A stretch of DNA of 44,134 bases from Candidatus Mailhella excrementigallinarum (GTDB taxonomy: Bacteria; Desulfobacterota; Desulfovibrionia; Desulfovibrionales; Desulfovibrionaceae), in the NCBI GenBank assembly GCA_944324075.1, contig CALUUZ010000022.1, positions 1 to 44,134 of the forward strand, given 5' to 3'. Shown here one piece after another: positions 1 through 8,654 of the stretch (the first letter of the stretch is position 1; the number at the start of each line of letters is the position of its first letter). The notes beneath the pieces were generated by a model. It worked only from the letters and a program-made list of their open reading frames with translations, did no database searches and was not told the DNA's origin. Made by a program: the position numbers and the translations under genes.

Positions 1-759
1 CCTGTACAGGGCCTCGAACTGTTCGAGAGGTTCCTTTTTCAGCGCGTTGTAGCAGGTTACGCCTCCCGCCACCGTGAACTGGGTATGCGGGTTTTTCGCC
101 CCGAACACGGCCATGGCCTGCGCGATTTTCACCTGTTTGCGCAGAGCCTCCAGATAGTGGGCGGTGGCGACGAGGTTGGTTTCAGGATCAAGATAGTAGG
201 CGGGATGTCCGCCCAGGAAATAGGCGTTGGTAAAGGGGCCGAGCTGGCCGCTGTCCACCAGCGTTCTGACCTTGGTCTGCACGGTTTTCAGCGTTTCGGC
301 GGAAAGCGGCTTCCCGGAAATGGACGCGTTGAGCTGCGCGGCCTTGACCGGATCTGCCTTGAGCGCGGCGGTCACATCCACGAAATCCAGCGCGTGCAGA
401 TGATAGAAATGCACCACATGGTCATGCAGGTACTGCATGCCCAGCACCAGATTGCGGATGGCCGTGGCGTTTCTGGGGATTTCCACGCCGATGGCGTCTT
501 CAAGGGCGCGGGTGGAGGCAAGGGCGTGGGTGTAGGTGCATACGCCGCAGGTGCGCTGCGTGAAATGCTGCGCGTCACGCGGGTCACGGCCCTTGAGAAT
601 CATTTCCAGCCCGCGGAACAGTGTGGCGGCGCTGCGAGCGTCCTTGACGCGGCCGTTTTCCACTTCCACCTCGATACGCAGATGTCCTTCGATGCGGGTG
701 ATGGGATCCACCACAATGGGTCCCGTGTAGGAGCTTTGGGGAGTTTGTGCCTGACTCAT
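1..759 (-). CDS. hydB: Periplasmic [NiFe] hydrogenase large subunit (3' end outside window)
   Basis: This is the large, nickel-carrying subunit of a periplasmic uptake [NiFe] hydrogenase, which oxidises H2 and passes electrons through the small subunit, usually to cytochrome c3. The 253 visible residues open with MSQAQTPQ and carry the family signatures DPITRIEGHLRIE near residue 20 and RTCGVCTYTHA near residue 70, which supplies the N-terminal CxxC pair of nickel ligands. The frame stays open to the window edge, so the C-terminal DPCxxCxxH motif and the protease-cleaved tail are not visible. Whether this subunit has Cys or Sec there cannot be told. It lies 222 bp downstream of the small subunit on the same strand, the usual small-then-large order. 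It has no signal peptide, as expected for a subunit co-exported with its Tat-tagged partner. The sequence differs clearly from the hysA product on the other side. Confidence 0.95.
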   Translation of the reverse strand, partial: MSQAQTPQSSYTGPIVVDPITRIEGHLRIEVEVENGRVKDARSAATLFRGLEMILKGRDPRDAQHFTQRTCGVCTYTHALASTRALEDAIGVEIPRNATAIRNLVLGMQYLHDHVVHFYHLHALDFVDVTAALKADPVKAAQLNASISGKPLSAETLKTVQTKVRTLVDSGQLGPFTNAYFLGGHPAYYLDPETNLVATAHYLEALRKQVKIAQAMAVFGAKNPHTQFTVAGGVTCYNALKKEPLEQFEALYR

Positions 760-981
760 GTCTGCTCTCTTGTTTTCAAAAATATGTTTCACAGCCGTCC
801 CGTCCGCCGAATGACTCCGCGGCCGACGGACAGGGGGGCGTGCGGAGTGTCCCTCAACTGACGGGAGGGACTGCGGGAAGGGATTTCATCGGCTTCGCCG
901 TTTTGACGGCAGGGCCTTTCTCCCTGAAGAAGGAGGTTTCAAAGCCGCAGGGAACTTCTGATGAAGCGAACGGGCAAATCC

Positions 982-1935
982 TCAGTTTTCATAGAACGGA
1001 GTCATGCTGTCCCAGAAGCCGTCTTCGCTGCATCCGATGCAGGGATGCCCCGCGCCCACGGGCCAGTTGGCGCCGTTGTTGAACCTGACCCCGGGGCAGT
1101 TGTTGAACGTAAGCGGTCCCTTGCAGCCCAGCTCATACAGGCACCAGCCGTTGCGGGCCTCTTCCGAGTCGAAGGAAGGCGCGAATTCGCCGGCGTCAAA
1201 ATGGGGAAGCCGCTCGCACTGTTCATGCACGGACATGCCGTAGAACATGAGCGGACGCGAACTTTCGTCAAGCTTGATGTCCTGGCCGGTCAGCACCGCG
1301 ACCAGCGCGCCGACAATATTCAGAGGATTGGGAGGGCAGCCCGCGATATTGATGGCCCTGATGCCCTGCTCTGCGAAACAGGCGTTGACCCCCGTGGCTC
1401 CGGTGGGATTGGGGGCGGCGGCGGGAATGCCGCCGAAGCAGGCGCAGGTGCCGTAGGCCACCACCGCCCTGGCCCTGGGCAGCACCTCCCTGCAGATATC
1501 CAGCATGGTTCGTCCGCCGATGGTGCCGTAGATGCCGTTTTCCGCCGTGGGGATTGCTCCCTCCACCACGCAGATGAATCCCTCGGGGCTGGCGACGGCC
1601 TGATGCAGCGCCGCTTCGGCCGCTTCCCCGGCCGCCGCCATGATCGTTTCCTGGTAGTCAAGGGAAATGGTGTCAAAGATCAGTTCATCAAGATAGGGAT
1701 TGGAGGTGCGCAGCAGCGCCTCGGTGCAGGCAGTGCATTCCGCATTGTGCAGATACACCACGGAAGGTCTTCTGCCCGCGGTCAGCGCCCTGGCCACCGT
1801 GGGCGCGAACCCCGGCCCCATGCCCATGGTCACGGCCACAGCCGTACAGAATTTCAGAAAGTCACGGCGGCTCACGCCCCGCTTCTCAAGGCGTTCTTCC
1901 GCCCCGTCCCTGCCCATGCCGATAGCAAACCGCAT
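982..1935 (-). CDS. hydA: Periplasmic [NiFe] hydrogenase small subunit, Tat-exported
   Basis: This is the iron-sulfur electron-transfer subunit (317 aa) of the [NiFe] hydrogenase. A twin-arginine signal (SRRDFLK, residues 22-28, then a hydrophobic run) sends the folded heterodimer to the periplasm. Cluster ligands are visible: proximal [16 protein letters not shown] and the Cys of NIAGCPPNP; distal HEQC, CLYELGC; and a medial-cluster region with [17 protein letters not shown]. The Pro in the WPV segment is typical of standard [NiFe] enzymes with a medial [3Fe-4S] cluster, unlike the product of hysB. The start at 1935 was chosen because an AGGAGG Shine-Dalgarno sits 6 bp upstream; longer in-frame extensions lack one. 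It is followed by hydB and is divergent from hysB across 729 bp that contain a repeat element. Confidence 0.95.
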   Translation of the reverse strand: MRFAIGMGRDGAEERLEKRGVSRRDFLKFCTAVAVTMGMGPGFAPTVARALTAGRRPSVVYLHNAECTACTEALLRTSNPYLDELIFDTISLDYQETIMAAAGEAAEAALHQAVASPEGFICVVEGAIPTAENGIYGTIGGRTMLDICREVLPRARAVVAYGTCACFGGIPAAAPNPTGATGVNACFAEQGIRAINIAGCPPNPLNIVGALVAVLTGQDIKLDESSRPLMFYGMSVHEQCERLPHFDAGEFAPSFDSEEARNGWCLYELGCKGPLTFNNCPGVRFNNGANWPVGAGHPCIGCSEDGFWDSMTPFYEN

Positions 1936-2071
1936 GATGTCCTCCTGAATATGTCGCGCTTGATCCGGAAACAAGGCGCGCAGTGCCTCCTCATTTTCCG
2001 GCGGGTCGCCTGACGGCGGGAAAACCCGCACCACGCTGTGCGCAAGACAGCGCAATATATTGTTTTATTAA

Positions 2072-2100
2072 ATATTATCGCATTATTTGCGGGAGAGCAA
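2072..2100 (-). promoter_or_regulatory. Possible sigma-70-type promoter for hydAB
   Basis: On the minus strand, TTGCTC and TAATAT are separated by 17 bp in an AT-rich patch about 140 bp upstream of hydA. Each hexamer matches the consensus only partly. It is the best candidate in this stretch, but only a candidate. Confidence 0.3.
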
Positions 2101-2186
2101 GCACCCGTCCTGTTTTGCGATATGTTGTGCGGGATAAGTCACATTTGCCGCCGGTCTTCAGGCAGCGCGCCTTGCGCTTTTCCGTT

Positions 2187-2493
2187 CTGTTGCAGAATGG
2201 TGCCGAGAATGGCCTTGACCGCCGGAGGCGCGAGCGCAGCGGGCCTGGACCGACGACGTCCCGCCGCATGGCAGTGCGGCATGAAGGGGGCGACCGGACG
2301 GCGGCCCCGCAGGGGCCGTGCCCGTTGCCGGACAGCGCGAGGCCTGCGGGCATGGAGAGCAGAGGTGAGGAGCGGAAGAAAGGTCACGCGGAGCGGAGCC
2401 TTCGGGCGGCGCAGCCGCGCGAAGGCTCATGCCGCCCGTGCCGGAGCAAAGCCATGCGGCACGCACAGCGCCATCAGCACCATTCTGCAACAG
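2187..2493. repeat. MITE-like element with terminal inverted repeats, copy 1
   Basis: A 307-bp segment is bounded by a perfect 16-bp inverted repeat: CTGTTGCAGAATGGTG at 2187-2202 and its reverse complement at 2478-2493. It encodes no transposase. Internal segments, such as the stretch with CTTGACCGCCGGAGGC and the CCGCATGG...TGCGGCATG hairpin, recur in the copy at 22382-22702. It fills nearly half of the hydA/hysB divergent intergenic region, so it probably separates the two promoters. No clear target-site duplication is visible. Confidence 0.8.
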
Positions 2494-2664
2494 CGCCCGT
2501 TTTTTAATGACTGGCAAATATCTCCCGGATATGGTATATATGCTCCCCTGTCAGGTCTGGAGCTGAAAATCCATGCGGAAGCCAGACCTTTTCACGGCCC
2601 GGACGCCGCGAAGACAACGGGTCTTCAGTGCCGGCCGAACGGCATCTTCTGCAAGGAGCAGAGC

Positions 2665-3621
2665 ATGAGTCTCTCACGCCGCGATTTCGTCAAACTTTGC
2701 ACCGGCACGGCTGCGGGCTACGGGGTTTCCCGCATGTTCCACCCCGCCGTGCGCGAGGCTCTGGCGGGTACCCTCACGGGCGAGCTTCCGCCCGTGTTCT
2801 GGCTGCAGGGCCAGGGCTGCACGGGGTGTTCCGTGTCCATTCTCAACAGCATGCATCCGGCCATTGCCGAGGTGCTGCTCAAAATCATCAGCCTGGATTT
2901 CCATCCCACAATCATGGCCGACGAGGGCGCTCCGGCCATCGAATTCATGCGCAGGCGCGCGCGGGAAAACGACGGCGGGTTCTTCATCGTGGTGGAAGGC
3001 GCCGTATCCGATCTTGAAGGGGGACGCTACTGCGTCATCGGAGAAAGCGGACACGAGGAAATCACCATGTCCTCCATGCTGAAGGAACTGGCTCCCCACG
3101 CCGCCGCCGTGCTGGCCGTGGGCGCCTGCGCCGCCTACGGCGGAGTATCCGCCGCGCGCGGGGCCGTCACCGGCGCCATGGGGGTCGGCGCGTTCTTCGG
3201 GAAGCACGGCATTGCCACGCCGGTGGTCAATATTCCCGGCTGTCCGCCCCACCCCGACTGGATGGTGGGCACGCTGCTTGTCGCGCTTGACGCCGTGAAG
3301 CGGGACGGTCTGGAAAAGGGCCTTGCTTCCGTGGTCGCCCTGCTCGATGAAGACGGCCGCCCCAAGCCGTTCTACGGCGCGAATACCCATGAAAACTGCC
3401 CCTATCTGTATCTTTTCGATGAAGGCGTCTTCTCGGAGAAAATGACCGACAAGAGCGGCTGCCGCTATGATCTCGGCTGCAAGGGGCCGTTTGCCATGTG
3501 CGACTCCCCCGTCCGCCGCTGGAACGGCAGAGTCAACTGGTGCGTGGAAAATGCCGTGTGCATCGGCTGCGTGCAGCCGGACTTCCCGGACGGTCAGTCT
3601 CCCTTCTACGAGCAGCGCTAG
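2665..3621 (+). CDS. hysB: [NiFeSe] hydrogenase small subunit, Tat-exported
   Basis: This is the iron-sulfur subunit (318 aa) of a selenium-containing periplasmic hydrogenase. The Tat signal is SRRDFVK at residues 4-10, followed by a short hydrophobic region. Cluster ligands include GQGCTGCS (proximal), VGACAAYGG, NIPGCPPHPDW, HENC, CRYDLGC, CDSPVRR and NWCVENAVCIGC. The medial-cluster region has Cys (NWCVEN) where hydA has Pro (NWPVGA), the feature that gives NiFeSe small subunits three [4Fe-4S] clusters. The start at 2665 follows AAGGAG at 2653-2658 and places the Tat motif at the N-terminus. The frame is open further upstream, but only through a repeat element and without Shine-Dalgarno support. 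hysA follows after 179 bp filled by a dispersed repeat that begins at this gene's stop codon. Confidence 0.95.
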   Translation: MSLSRRDFVKLCTGTAAGYGVSRMFHPAVREALAGTLTGELPPVFWLQGQGCTGCSVSILNSMHPAIAEVLLKIISLDFHPTIMADEGAPAIEFMRRRARENDGGFFIVVEGAVSDLEGGRYCVIGESGHEEITMSSMLKELAPHAAAVLAVGACAAYGGVSAARGAVTGAMGVGAFFGKHGIATPVVNIPGCPPHPDWMVGTLLVALDAVKRDGLEKGLASVVALLDEDGRPKPFYGANTHENCPYLYLFDEGVFSEKMTDKSGCRYDLGCKGPFAMCDSPVRRWNGRVNWCVENAVCIGCVQPDFPDGQSPFYEQR

Positions 3622-3788
3622 AGCATTTTCAGAATGAAAATGCTCTGGGAGCCGAGCATGGCGAGACTCCTCCGCGACGCCGGAGCAGCCGCGATTCACT
3701 TGCGGCGCACAACTCCGGTTTCAGGCGTGAAACCTGCGGGCCGGGACATGGAATCCCGGCCGGCAGATACTTCCAATAGCAGAATGCT
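3621..3788 (-). repeat. Dispersed intergenic repeat (stop-codon hairpin family), copy A
   Basis: This copy is in reverse orientation relative to most others. It opens with a perfect 10-bp hairpin (arms 3621-3630 and 3636-3645, GAGCATTTTC/GAAAATGCTC) directly at the hysB TAG stop. It continues through the family core, whose reverse complement contains GCAGGTTTCACGCCTGAA and CGCCGCAAGTGAATCGCGGC, and ends near ATCTGCCGGCC-like sequence. It occupies nearly the whole hysB-hysA gap. Confidence 0.85.
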
Positions 3789-3800
3789 TCAGGAGCTGAT

Positions 3801-5312
3801 ATGTCCCAGACCATGAGCATTGCCGTCGATCCGGTCACCCGTATCGAAGGTCATCTTAAAGCCGAAGTGAAGGTGGAAGACGGCAAGGTTGTCGATGCCC
3901 GCCTTACCGGCGGCATGTACCGGGGTTTTGAAACCATCATGAAGGGGCGCGACCCGCGCGACGCTTCCCAGATAACCCAGCGCATCTGCGGCGTATGCCC
4001 CGTGTCCCATGCCCTGGCGTCCAGCATGGCGCTGGAGAAGACCGCCGGGATCACGGTGCCGCATAACGGGCGCATTGCCCGCAATCTCATGCAGGGCGCG
4101 AACTATCTCCAGTCCCATATCCTGCACTTCTACCATCTGGCCGGGCAGGACTTCATTCAGGGGCCGGACGCCTCGCCCTTCATGCCCCGCTACGCCGAGC
4201 CCGATCTGCGCCTTGACGCCGCCACCAACGCGGTGGGCGTGGATGAATATCTGGAAGCCCTGAACGTGCGGCGCACCTGCCATGAAATGGTGGCGCTGCT
4301 CGGGGGCCGCATGCCGCATCTGCACGGCATTCTGGCCGGGGGCGCGGCGGCCATTCCCACGCAGGCCCAGATCCGCGATTACGCCGAACGTTTCCGCGTG
4401 GTGCGCAGATTTGTGGAAGAAAAATACCTGCCCATCACCTATCTGGTGACCTCCAAGTACCGCGACCTGGGCGATACGGCCAGGGGATACGCCACCGCGC
4501 TGTGCATGGGCGTGTTCCCGCTGGACGACGAGGGCGGGGAATTCCTGTTCAACCCCGGCGCGTACTATGAGGGCAAGGATCATCCCTTCGACCCGATGAA
4601 GATCCGTGAATACATGAAGTATTCCTGGTTCGACGACGCGACCTCCGGCCGCATGTTCTCCGAAGAGGAAACCGTGGTGGACGTGAACAAGGCCGGAGCC
4701 TACAGCTTCTCCAAGGCCCCCCGCTACGACGGCCACGCCATGGAAGTCGGCCCGCACGCCCGCATGTGGGTGAACAACACCGAGCTTTCGCCCATCGGCA
4801 GGAAGCTCGCCAAGGAACTGCTCGGCGTGGATGCCGCGCGTATACGCGACCTTGGCGAGAATTTCGTATTCTCCATCATGGGCCGCCATCTTGCCCGCGC
4901 GGAAGAGGCGTGGCAGGTTGTGCGGATGGTGGAAAAGTGGCTGGGCGAGATCAGCCCGGACGGCGAGACCTTCGCAGAATTCGAGGTGCCGGAATCCGGC
5001 GAGGGCTTCGCGTTTACCGAAGCTCCGCGCGGCTGCCTGCTGCATTACATGAGGGTGCGCGATCACAAGGTGGACAACTACCAGATTCTGCCCGCCACGC
5101 TGTGGAACTGCTGCCCCCGTGATGACATGGGGCAGCGCGGCCCCGTGGAGGAAGCCCTCATCGGCGTGCCCGTGCCGGACGCGTCAAGCCCCGTCAATGT
5201 CGGGCGCGTGATCCGCGCCTTTGACCCGTGACTGGGTTGTGCCGTGCACGTGCTGCACGCTGACGGAAACAAGATTGAGGAAGCTGCCCGGGTGGAGCTG
5301 CGTACCCTGTAA
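3801..5312 (+). CDS. hysA: [NiFeSe] hydrogenase large subunit, selenoprotein (UGA at 5229-5231 = Sec)
   Basis: This is the catalytic subunit (503 aa precursor) of the selenium-containing hydrogenase. N-terminal signatures DPVTRIEGH (10-18) and RICGVCPVSHA (61-71, first CxxC) are present. The ordinary frame stops at UGA 5229-5231, exactly where the C-terminal nickel motif DPCxxCxxH should be. Reading through gives DP-Sec-LGCAVH, with Sec477, Cys480 and His483, then 20 residues to TAA at 5310-5312. This is the hallmark of HysA, in which Sec replaces a terminal Cys ligand. The tail after His483 is the piece normally removed by the maturation endopeptidase. A stem-loop 11 nt after the UGA can serve as SECIS. 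A gene caller ending at 5231 would truncate the protein and lose half the active site. A strong terminator follows at 5367-5400. Confidence 0.95.
5232..5266 (+). promoter_or_regulatory. Predicted bacterial SECIS element in hysA
   Basis: Eleven nucleotides after the UGA the mRNA can form a 6-bp stem, CGTGCA (5243-5248) with TGCACG (5254-5259), closing a 5-nt loop CGTGC that contains GU. The distance from the UGA and the G/U in the apical loop fit the bacterial SECIS bound by SelB. The stem codes for protein at the same time, as bacterial SECIS elements do. Confidence 0.75.
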
Positions 5313-5366
5313 AACACTTGAAGACGGAGCGCGGCGCTGAACGTGCCGCGTTCCGCCGGAAAGCCG

Positions 5367-5400
5367 GGCCGGACTCCGTGGAGTCCGGCCTTTGCTTTGT
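5367..5400 (+). terminator. Rho-independent terminator after hysBA
   Basis: A perfect 11-bp stem, GGCCGGACTCC (5367-5377) and GGAGTCCGGCC (5380-5390), is followed by TTTGCTTTGT. It lies 55 bp after the true hysA stop at 5312, which also supports translation continuing past the UGA at 5229. Confidence 0.85.
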
Positions 5401-5412
5401 GAGGAGCCTCAT

Positions 5413-5886
5413 ATGGCCAAGGCATACGATCCGGTCATGCATACAGCCGAACATGTGCTGAACGGCGTCATGGTACGCCGTTTCGGCTGTGCCCGCTGCT
5501 TTTCCACGCATATCAATTCCGGAAAGTCAAAGGTGGATTTCAGGTTCCCCCGCGACTTGTCCGGGGAAGAAGCGCGGGCGGTTGAAGCGGAAGTCAATGC
5601 CGAGCTGGCCGAGGGGCATGCTGTTACGGCGCGCTTCATGCCGAGGGAAGAGGCCGCCCGCCGTTTCAATCTTTCCCGCCTGCCGGAAAGCGCGGGGGAA
5701 AGTCTGCGCATTGTGTATGTGGGCGATCCGGATTCTCCCGTGGATGCCTGCCCCTGTATCGGAGAACATGTGGAAAATACCCTGCGCTGCGGACGTTTTG
5801 CCTGGTGTTCGCATGACTTTACTCCGCCCCGTGAGGGGGAAAGGGAGGGCGTTCTGCGGGTGCGCTTCCGGGCGGCAGCCGAGTGA
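5413..5886 (+). CDS. AlaX-like alanyl-tRNA editing domain protein
   Basis: This is a small stand-alone protein (157 aa) resembling the editing domain of alanyl- and threonyl-tRNA synthetases, which hydrolyses mischarged Ser- or Gly-tRNA(Ala). The zinc-site pattern is visible: HTAEH near residues 11-15 (HxxxH) and CPCIGEH near residues 112-118 (CxxxH). There is no aminoacylation core. The start at 5413 follows GAGGAG at 5401-5406. It comes after the hysA terminator, so it is probably transcribed at least partly on its own. Its placement next to a selenoprotein gene may be chance. The family assignment is good; the exact tRNA substrate is not known. Confidence 0.75.
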   Translation: MAKAYDPVMHTAEHVLNGVMVRRFGCARCFSTHINSGKSKVDFRFPRDLSGEEARAVEAEVNAELAEGHAVTARFMPREEAARRFNLSRLPESAGESLRIVYVGDPDSPVDACPCIGEHVENTLRCGRFAWCSHDFTPPREGEREGVLRVRFRAAAE

Positions 5887-6269
5887 CGCCGGCCGCGGAG
5901 CATTCCGCTGCCGGGAACAGCCTCCGCCCGGGCCGGAGGAAAGCCGCATGCCCGCCGCGTCGGCATCAGCCGCATTTCATCAAAAGCTCCCTTTCTGCAA
6001 CTTCTCCCTTCAGGGAGGGGCAATCCGCACGCCCCCCCGCAGTCAGTCGGAGGATGGGGCGACTGCGGATTGAAAACATGACGGAGAGCATGAAAATAGT
6101 TCTTGCAATACCGCAGCTTAGGCGATAATTCCAGCGAACGGACAGATTCTTTACGAGAACATTCTGTTATTGAAGGCATCTGCCGGTCAGGAACCTGTGT
6201 TCCGACCAGCGGGATGCGGCTGTTGTTCCCCCAACGTATCCGGTTCGAGGCAGAGTGAAAGGAGAAGGT
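5887..6269. other. Intergenic region upstream of the chemoreceptor gene
   Basis: No credible gene lies in these 383 bp. There is a GC-rich hairpin with arms CCGCAGTC and GACTGCGG around 6037-6068 and a smaller CTCCCTTCAGGGAG hairpin near 6006-6019, either of which could end transcription from the upstream gene. The stretch from the ATCAAAA near 5979 to about 6025 loosely resembles 43842-43890 near the other window end. GGCGATAA at 6121-6128 resembles a flagellar sigma-28 -10 box, but no matching -35 is visible at the usual distance. Confidence 0.5.
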
Positions 6270-8363
6270 ATGAGCATACGGATGAGAATTCTGTCGTCCA
6301 TCGTGCTTTCGGTGTTCGTGGCAGTGGCGTGCGCGGCGGGCATCGTCTATCAGCAGAGCAGGAAGGACGCTCTGGAGGATTTCGGCGGCGCATCGCGCGA
6401 GCAGCTTCGCCTGGCCGGAGACTACATGGCTCTGCTGATGCGCGACGCGCGTGGCATCACTCAGGCTCTGTCCGAAATGTCCATCATCCGGGGAGCTGAA
6501 GGGCGTCTGACACGATATATGGAGCGGGCGGAGCCTTTCAGTACCGATGTCAGCACGCTTTCTGACCACGAAAAAGCTGTTTGCGCCGTATTTTCTTCCT
6601 ATACAAGGGCGTTTCCCGCCTATGCGATCATCTATATGGGAACTGCGGACGGCGGTTTCGTGGAGATGCCCGATCTGCCGATGACGCCGCATTTTGATTC
6701 GCGTGAGCGCCCCTGGTACCAGGCGGCCATGGCAAGTCCGGACAAGACGGTCATGACCGAACCCTATTTTTCCGATACCGGGGAGCTGGTCTATACCCTT
6801 GCGCATACTGTACGGAATGGGGAAAACCGGATCATCGGCGTGGTCGGCATTGACATCACGCTCAAGGGGCTGACCGATTATCTTGCCGCAATGCCCGTGG
6901 GGCGGGGCGGACAGGTGGTGCTGACGGACGAGCACGGAACGGTGCTGTACAACCTGCTCGATCCTTCCATAAATCTGAAGAATGTGGCGGAACTGAACAT
7001 ACCTGAACTGCGCCGCATGTATGACATGGGAGACGGGATCTCCGAGGTGAGCGTCCGGGGCGAGGTCTATGCCGCGGCCTCCCACATAACTCCGGACGGC
7101 TGGCATCTGATGACGTTCATGCCGCGCGCGGTACTCATGCGTCAGGCCATGGACATGCTGAAAATCATGGTTCTTGCCGGAGCCGGACTGGTAGCCGTGC
7201 TGGCGCTGTTCGGACTGCTGCTGTCGCGCGGCATCGCCGCGCCCATCAATGTTCTGGTGGACGCCGCGCAGGGCGTGGCGCAGGGAAACTTTGACGCCGT
7301 GCCGCGTGACCGCGCATTCGGCGGAGAGCTGAAGCGCCTGCACGCCAGCATGGTCAGCATGGTGGATCAACTGCGTGAACTTCTTAAAACATCACAGGAC
7401 AAGACCCGGGAGGCGGAAGCCGCTCTGGAACAGGGCAGGAAGGCCCTGACCGAGGCGGAGGACGCCAAGCGCCGGGCGGAGAACGCGCGGCGGGAGGGCG
7501 TGGCCCAGACGGCGGAGCGGCTTGACGGCATCGTGGTCAGTCTCGGAGATGCCGGGCGGCAGTTGGGCGAACAGGCCGGGGTCATCAATTCCTCTGTTGA
7601 AAATCAGCTCCAGCGCACACGGGATACCGCGAACGCCATGAACCAGATGAATGAGGCCGTGGCCGATGTGGCGCGCAATGCTTCCGATGCCGCGCATGTG
7701 GCGGAACAGGCCAAGGAGGAGACCCAGGCGGGCAAGCGCAGCGTGGATGATGTGGTGAGCGGCATTTCCGAAGTGGAGCGCTGCTCCGACGAGATAAGCG
7801 CGAGCATGGCCGGGCTGGTCAGGCAGGTGGATGATATCGGGCAGGTGATGAATGTCATCAGCGATATTGCGGATCAGACCAATCTGCTGGCGCTGAACGC
7901 CGCCATAGAGGCCGCGCGGGCCGGAGAGGCCGGCAGGGGCTTTGCCGTGGTGGCCGATGAGGTGCGCAAGCTGGCGGAAAAGACCATGCAGGCCACCAAG
8001 AGCGTGGGGCAGGCCATTCAGGATATTCAGCGCGGCGCGGCCGAGAGCGACCGGCTTATCGGCAAATCCGTGGAGTATGTGCGCGCCTCCACCGAGCTGG
8101 CGGGCAAGGCCGGAGAAGCTCTGCAGCGCATCGAGCAGATGGTGCTGACCACGGCGGATCAGGTGCGCGCCATAGCTGCGGCCAGTGAGGAACAGTCCGC
8201 CACGGCGGAGGAAGTGAACCGTCACACCGGGGATGTGAGCCGTATAGCGGAAGAGGTCGCCCATGCCATGGAAGTGGCCACGGCCAGCATGGGCAATCTG
8301 AGTTCCCAGGTGGATGCCCTCCAGAGGGTCATGGCCGAGCTGCGCGAGGACGGAAGGGCATAA
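6270..8363 (+). CDS. Methyl-accepting chemotaxis protein with periplasmic dCache sensor
   Basis: This is a transmembrane chemoreceptor (697 aa) that senses an extracellular ligand and signals through CheW/CheA. In order there is a transmembrane helix at about residues 8-29, a periplasmic double-Cache domain (RERPWYQAAM, then a second lobe around DITLKGL), a second helix near 295-315 (VLAGAGLVAVLALFGLLL), a HAMP segment (APINVLVDAAQGVAQGNF), a coiled coil and the conserved signalling hairpin with DQTNLLALNAAIEAARAGE and GFAVVADEVRKLAEKT. The start at 6270 follows GGAGAAGG; a GTG 15 bp upstream is less well placed. No C-terminal CheR/CheB pentapeptide is evident. No chemotaxis partners are nearby. 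The ligand is unknown; a link to the sulfonate or alcohol metabolism of this window would be speculation. Confidence 0.92.
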   Translation: MSIRMRILSSIVLSVFVAVACAAGIVYQQSRKDALEDFGGASREQLRLAGDYMALLMRDARGITQALSEMSIIRGAEGRLTRYMERAEPFSTDVSTLSDHEKAVCAVFSSYTRAFPAYAIIYMGTADGGFVEMPDLPMTPHFDSRERPWYQAAMASPDKTVMTEPYFSDTGELVYTLAHTVRNGENRIIGVVGIDITLKGLTDYLAAMPVGRGGQVVLTDEHGTVLYNLLDPSINLKNVAELNIPELRRMYDMGDGISEVSVRGEVYAAASHITPDGWHLMTFMPRAVLMRQAMDMLKIMVLAGAGLVAVLALFGLLLSRGIAAPINVLVDAAQGVAQGNFDAVPRDRAFGGELKRLHASMVSMVDQLRELLKTSQDKTREAEAALEQGRKALTEAEDAKRRAENARREGVAQTAERLDGIVVSLGDAGRQLGEQAGVINSSVENQLQRTRDTANAMNQMNEAVADVARNASDAAHVAEQAKEETQAGKRSVDDVVSGISEVERCSDEISASMAGLVRQVDDIGQVMNVISDIADQTNLLALNAAIEAARAGEAGRGFAVVADEVRKLAEKTMQATKSVGQAIQDIQRGAAESDRLIGKSVEYVRASTELAGKAGEALQRIEQMVLTTADQVRAIAAASEEQSATAEEVNRHTGDVSRIAEEVAHAMEVATASMGNLSSQVDALQRVMAELREDGRA

Positions 8364-8472
8364 TGGCGCACGCTCTTTGATGAAGGTCCGGGCGTGGTGC
8401 GCAGACACCATGCGCGGCATGCCGCCTTGCGTGAACATATTGCGGGGCGGCATGTTGTTTTTGCGGGGCGTT

Positions 8473-8654
8473 GGAGCGTTTTGTCATTGAACATATCTGC
8501 CGGCCAGGGCCCTGTGTTCCGGCACGCAGGTTTCACGCCTCCATCGGAGCTTGACGCCGCAAGTGAATTGCGGCGACGCCGGAGAAGAGGGGGCGCCGCG
8601 GCTTCAGTCTCGCCCTGCCCGACTGACAGGGCATTTCAATGGCGAAATGCCTCA
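8473..8654 (+). repeat. Dispersed intergenic repeat (stop-codon hairpin family), copy B
   Basis: It begins GGAGCGTTTTGTCATTG, passes through ATCTGCCGGCC, GCAGGTTTCACGCCT and CGCCGCAAGTGAATTGCGGCG, and ends with the terminal hairpin GGCATTTCAATGGCGAAATGCC. The last bases are the TGA stop of the minus-strand regulator gene ending at 8652. It fills the convergent gap between the chemoreceptor and regulator genes. Confidence 0.85.

Noticed and set aside
2038-2664. An N-terminal extension of hysB by about 209 codons
   Set aside because: The open frame passes through a MITE-like element. The Tat signal and the Shine-Dalgarno at 2653 place the start at 2665.
5229-5231. TGA in hysA as a sequencing error or a true stop
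   Set aside because: The residues after it restore the full C-terminal nickel motif with conserved spacing, followed by a normal tail and terminator, and a hairpin lies at SECIS distance. A Cys-to-Sec substitution fits better.
6121-6128. Sigma-28 promoter for the chemoreceptor gene
   Set aside because: GGCGATAA resembles the -10 box, but no TAAA-type -35 box is found at the right distance.
5409-7370. A 650-codon minus-strand open frame opposite the AlaX-like and chemoreceptor genes
   Set aside because: No protein motifs and biased composition; the plus-strand genes explain the sequence.
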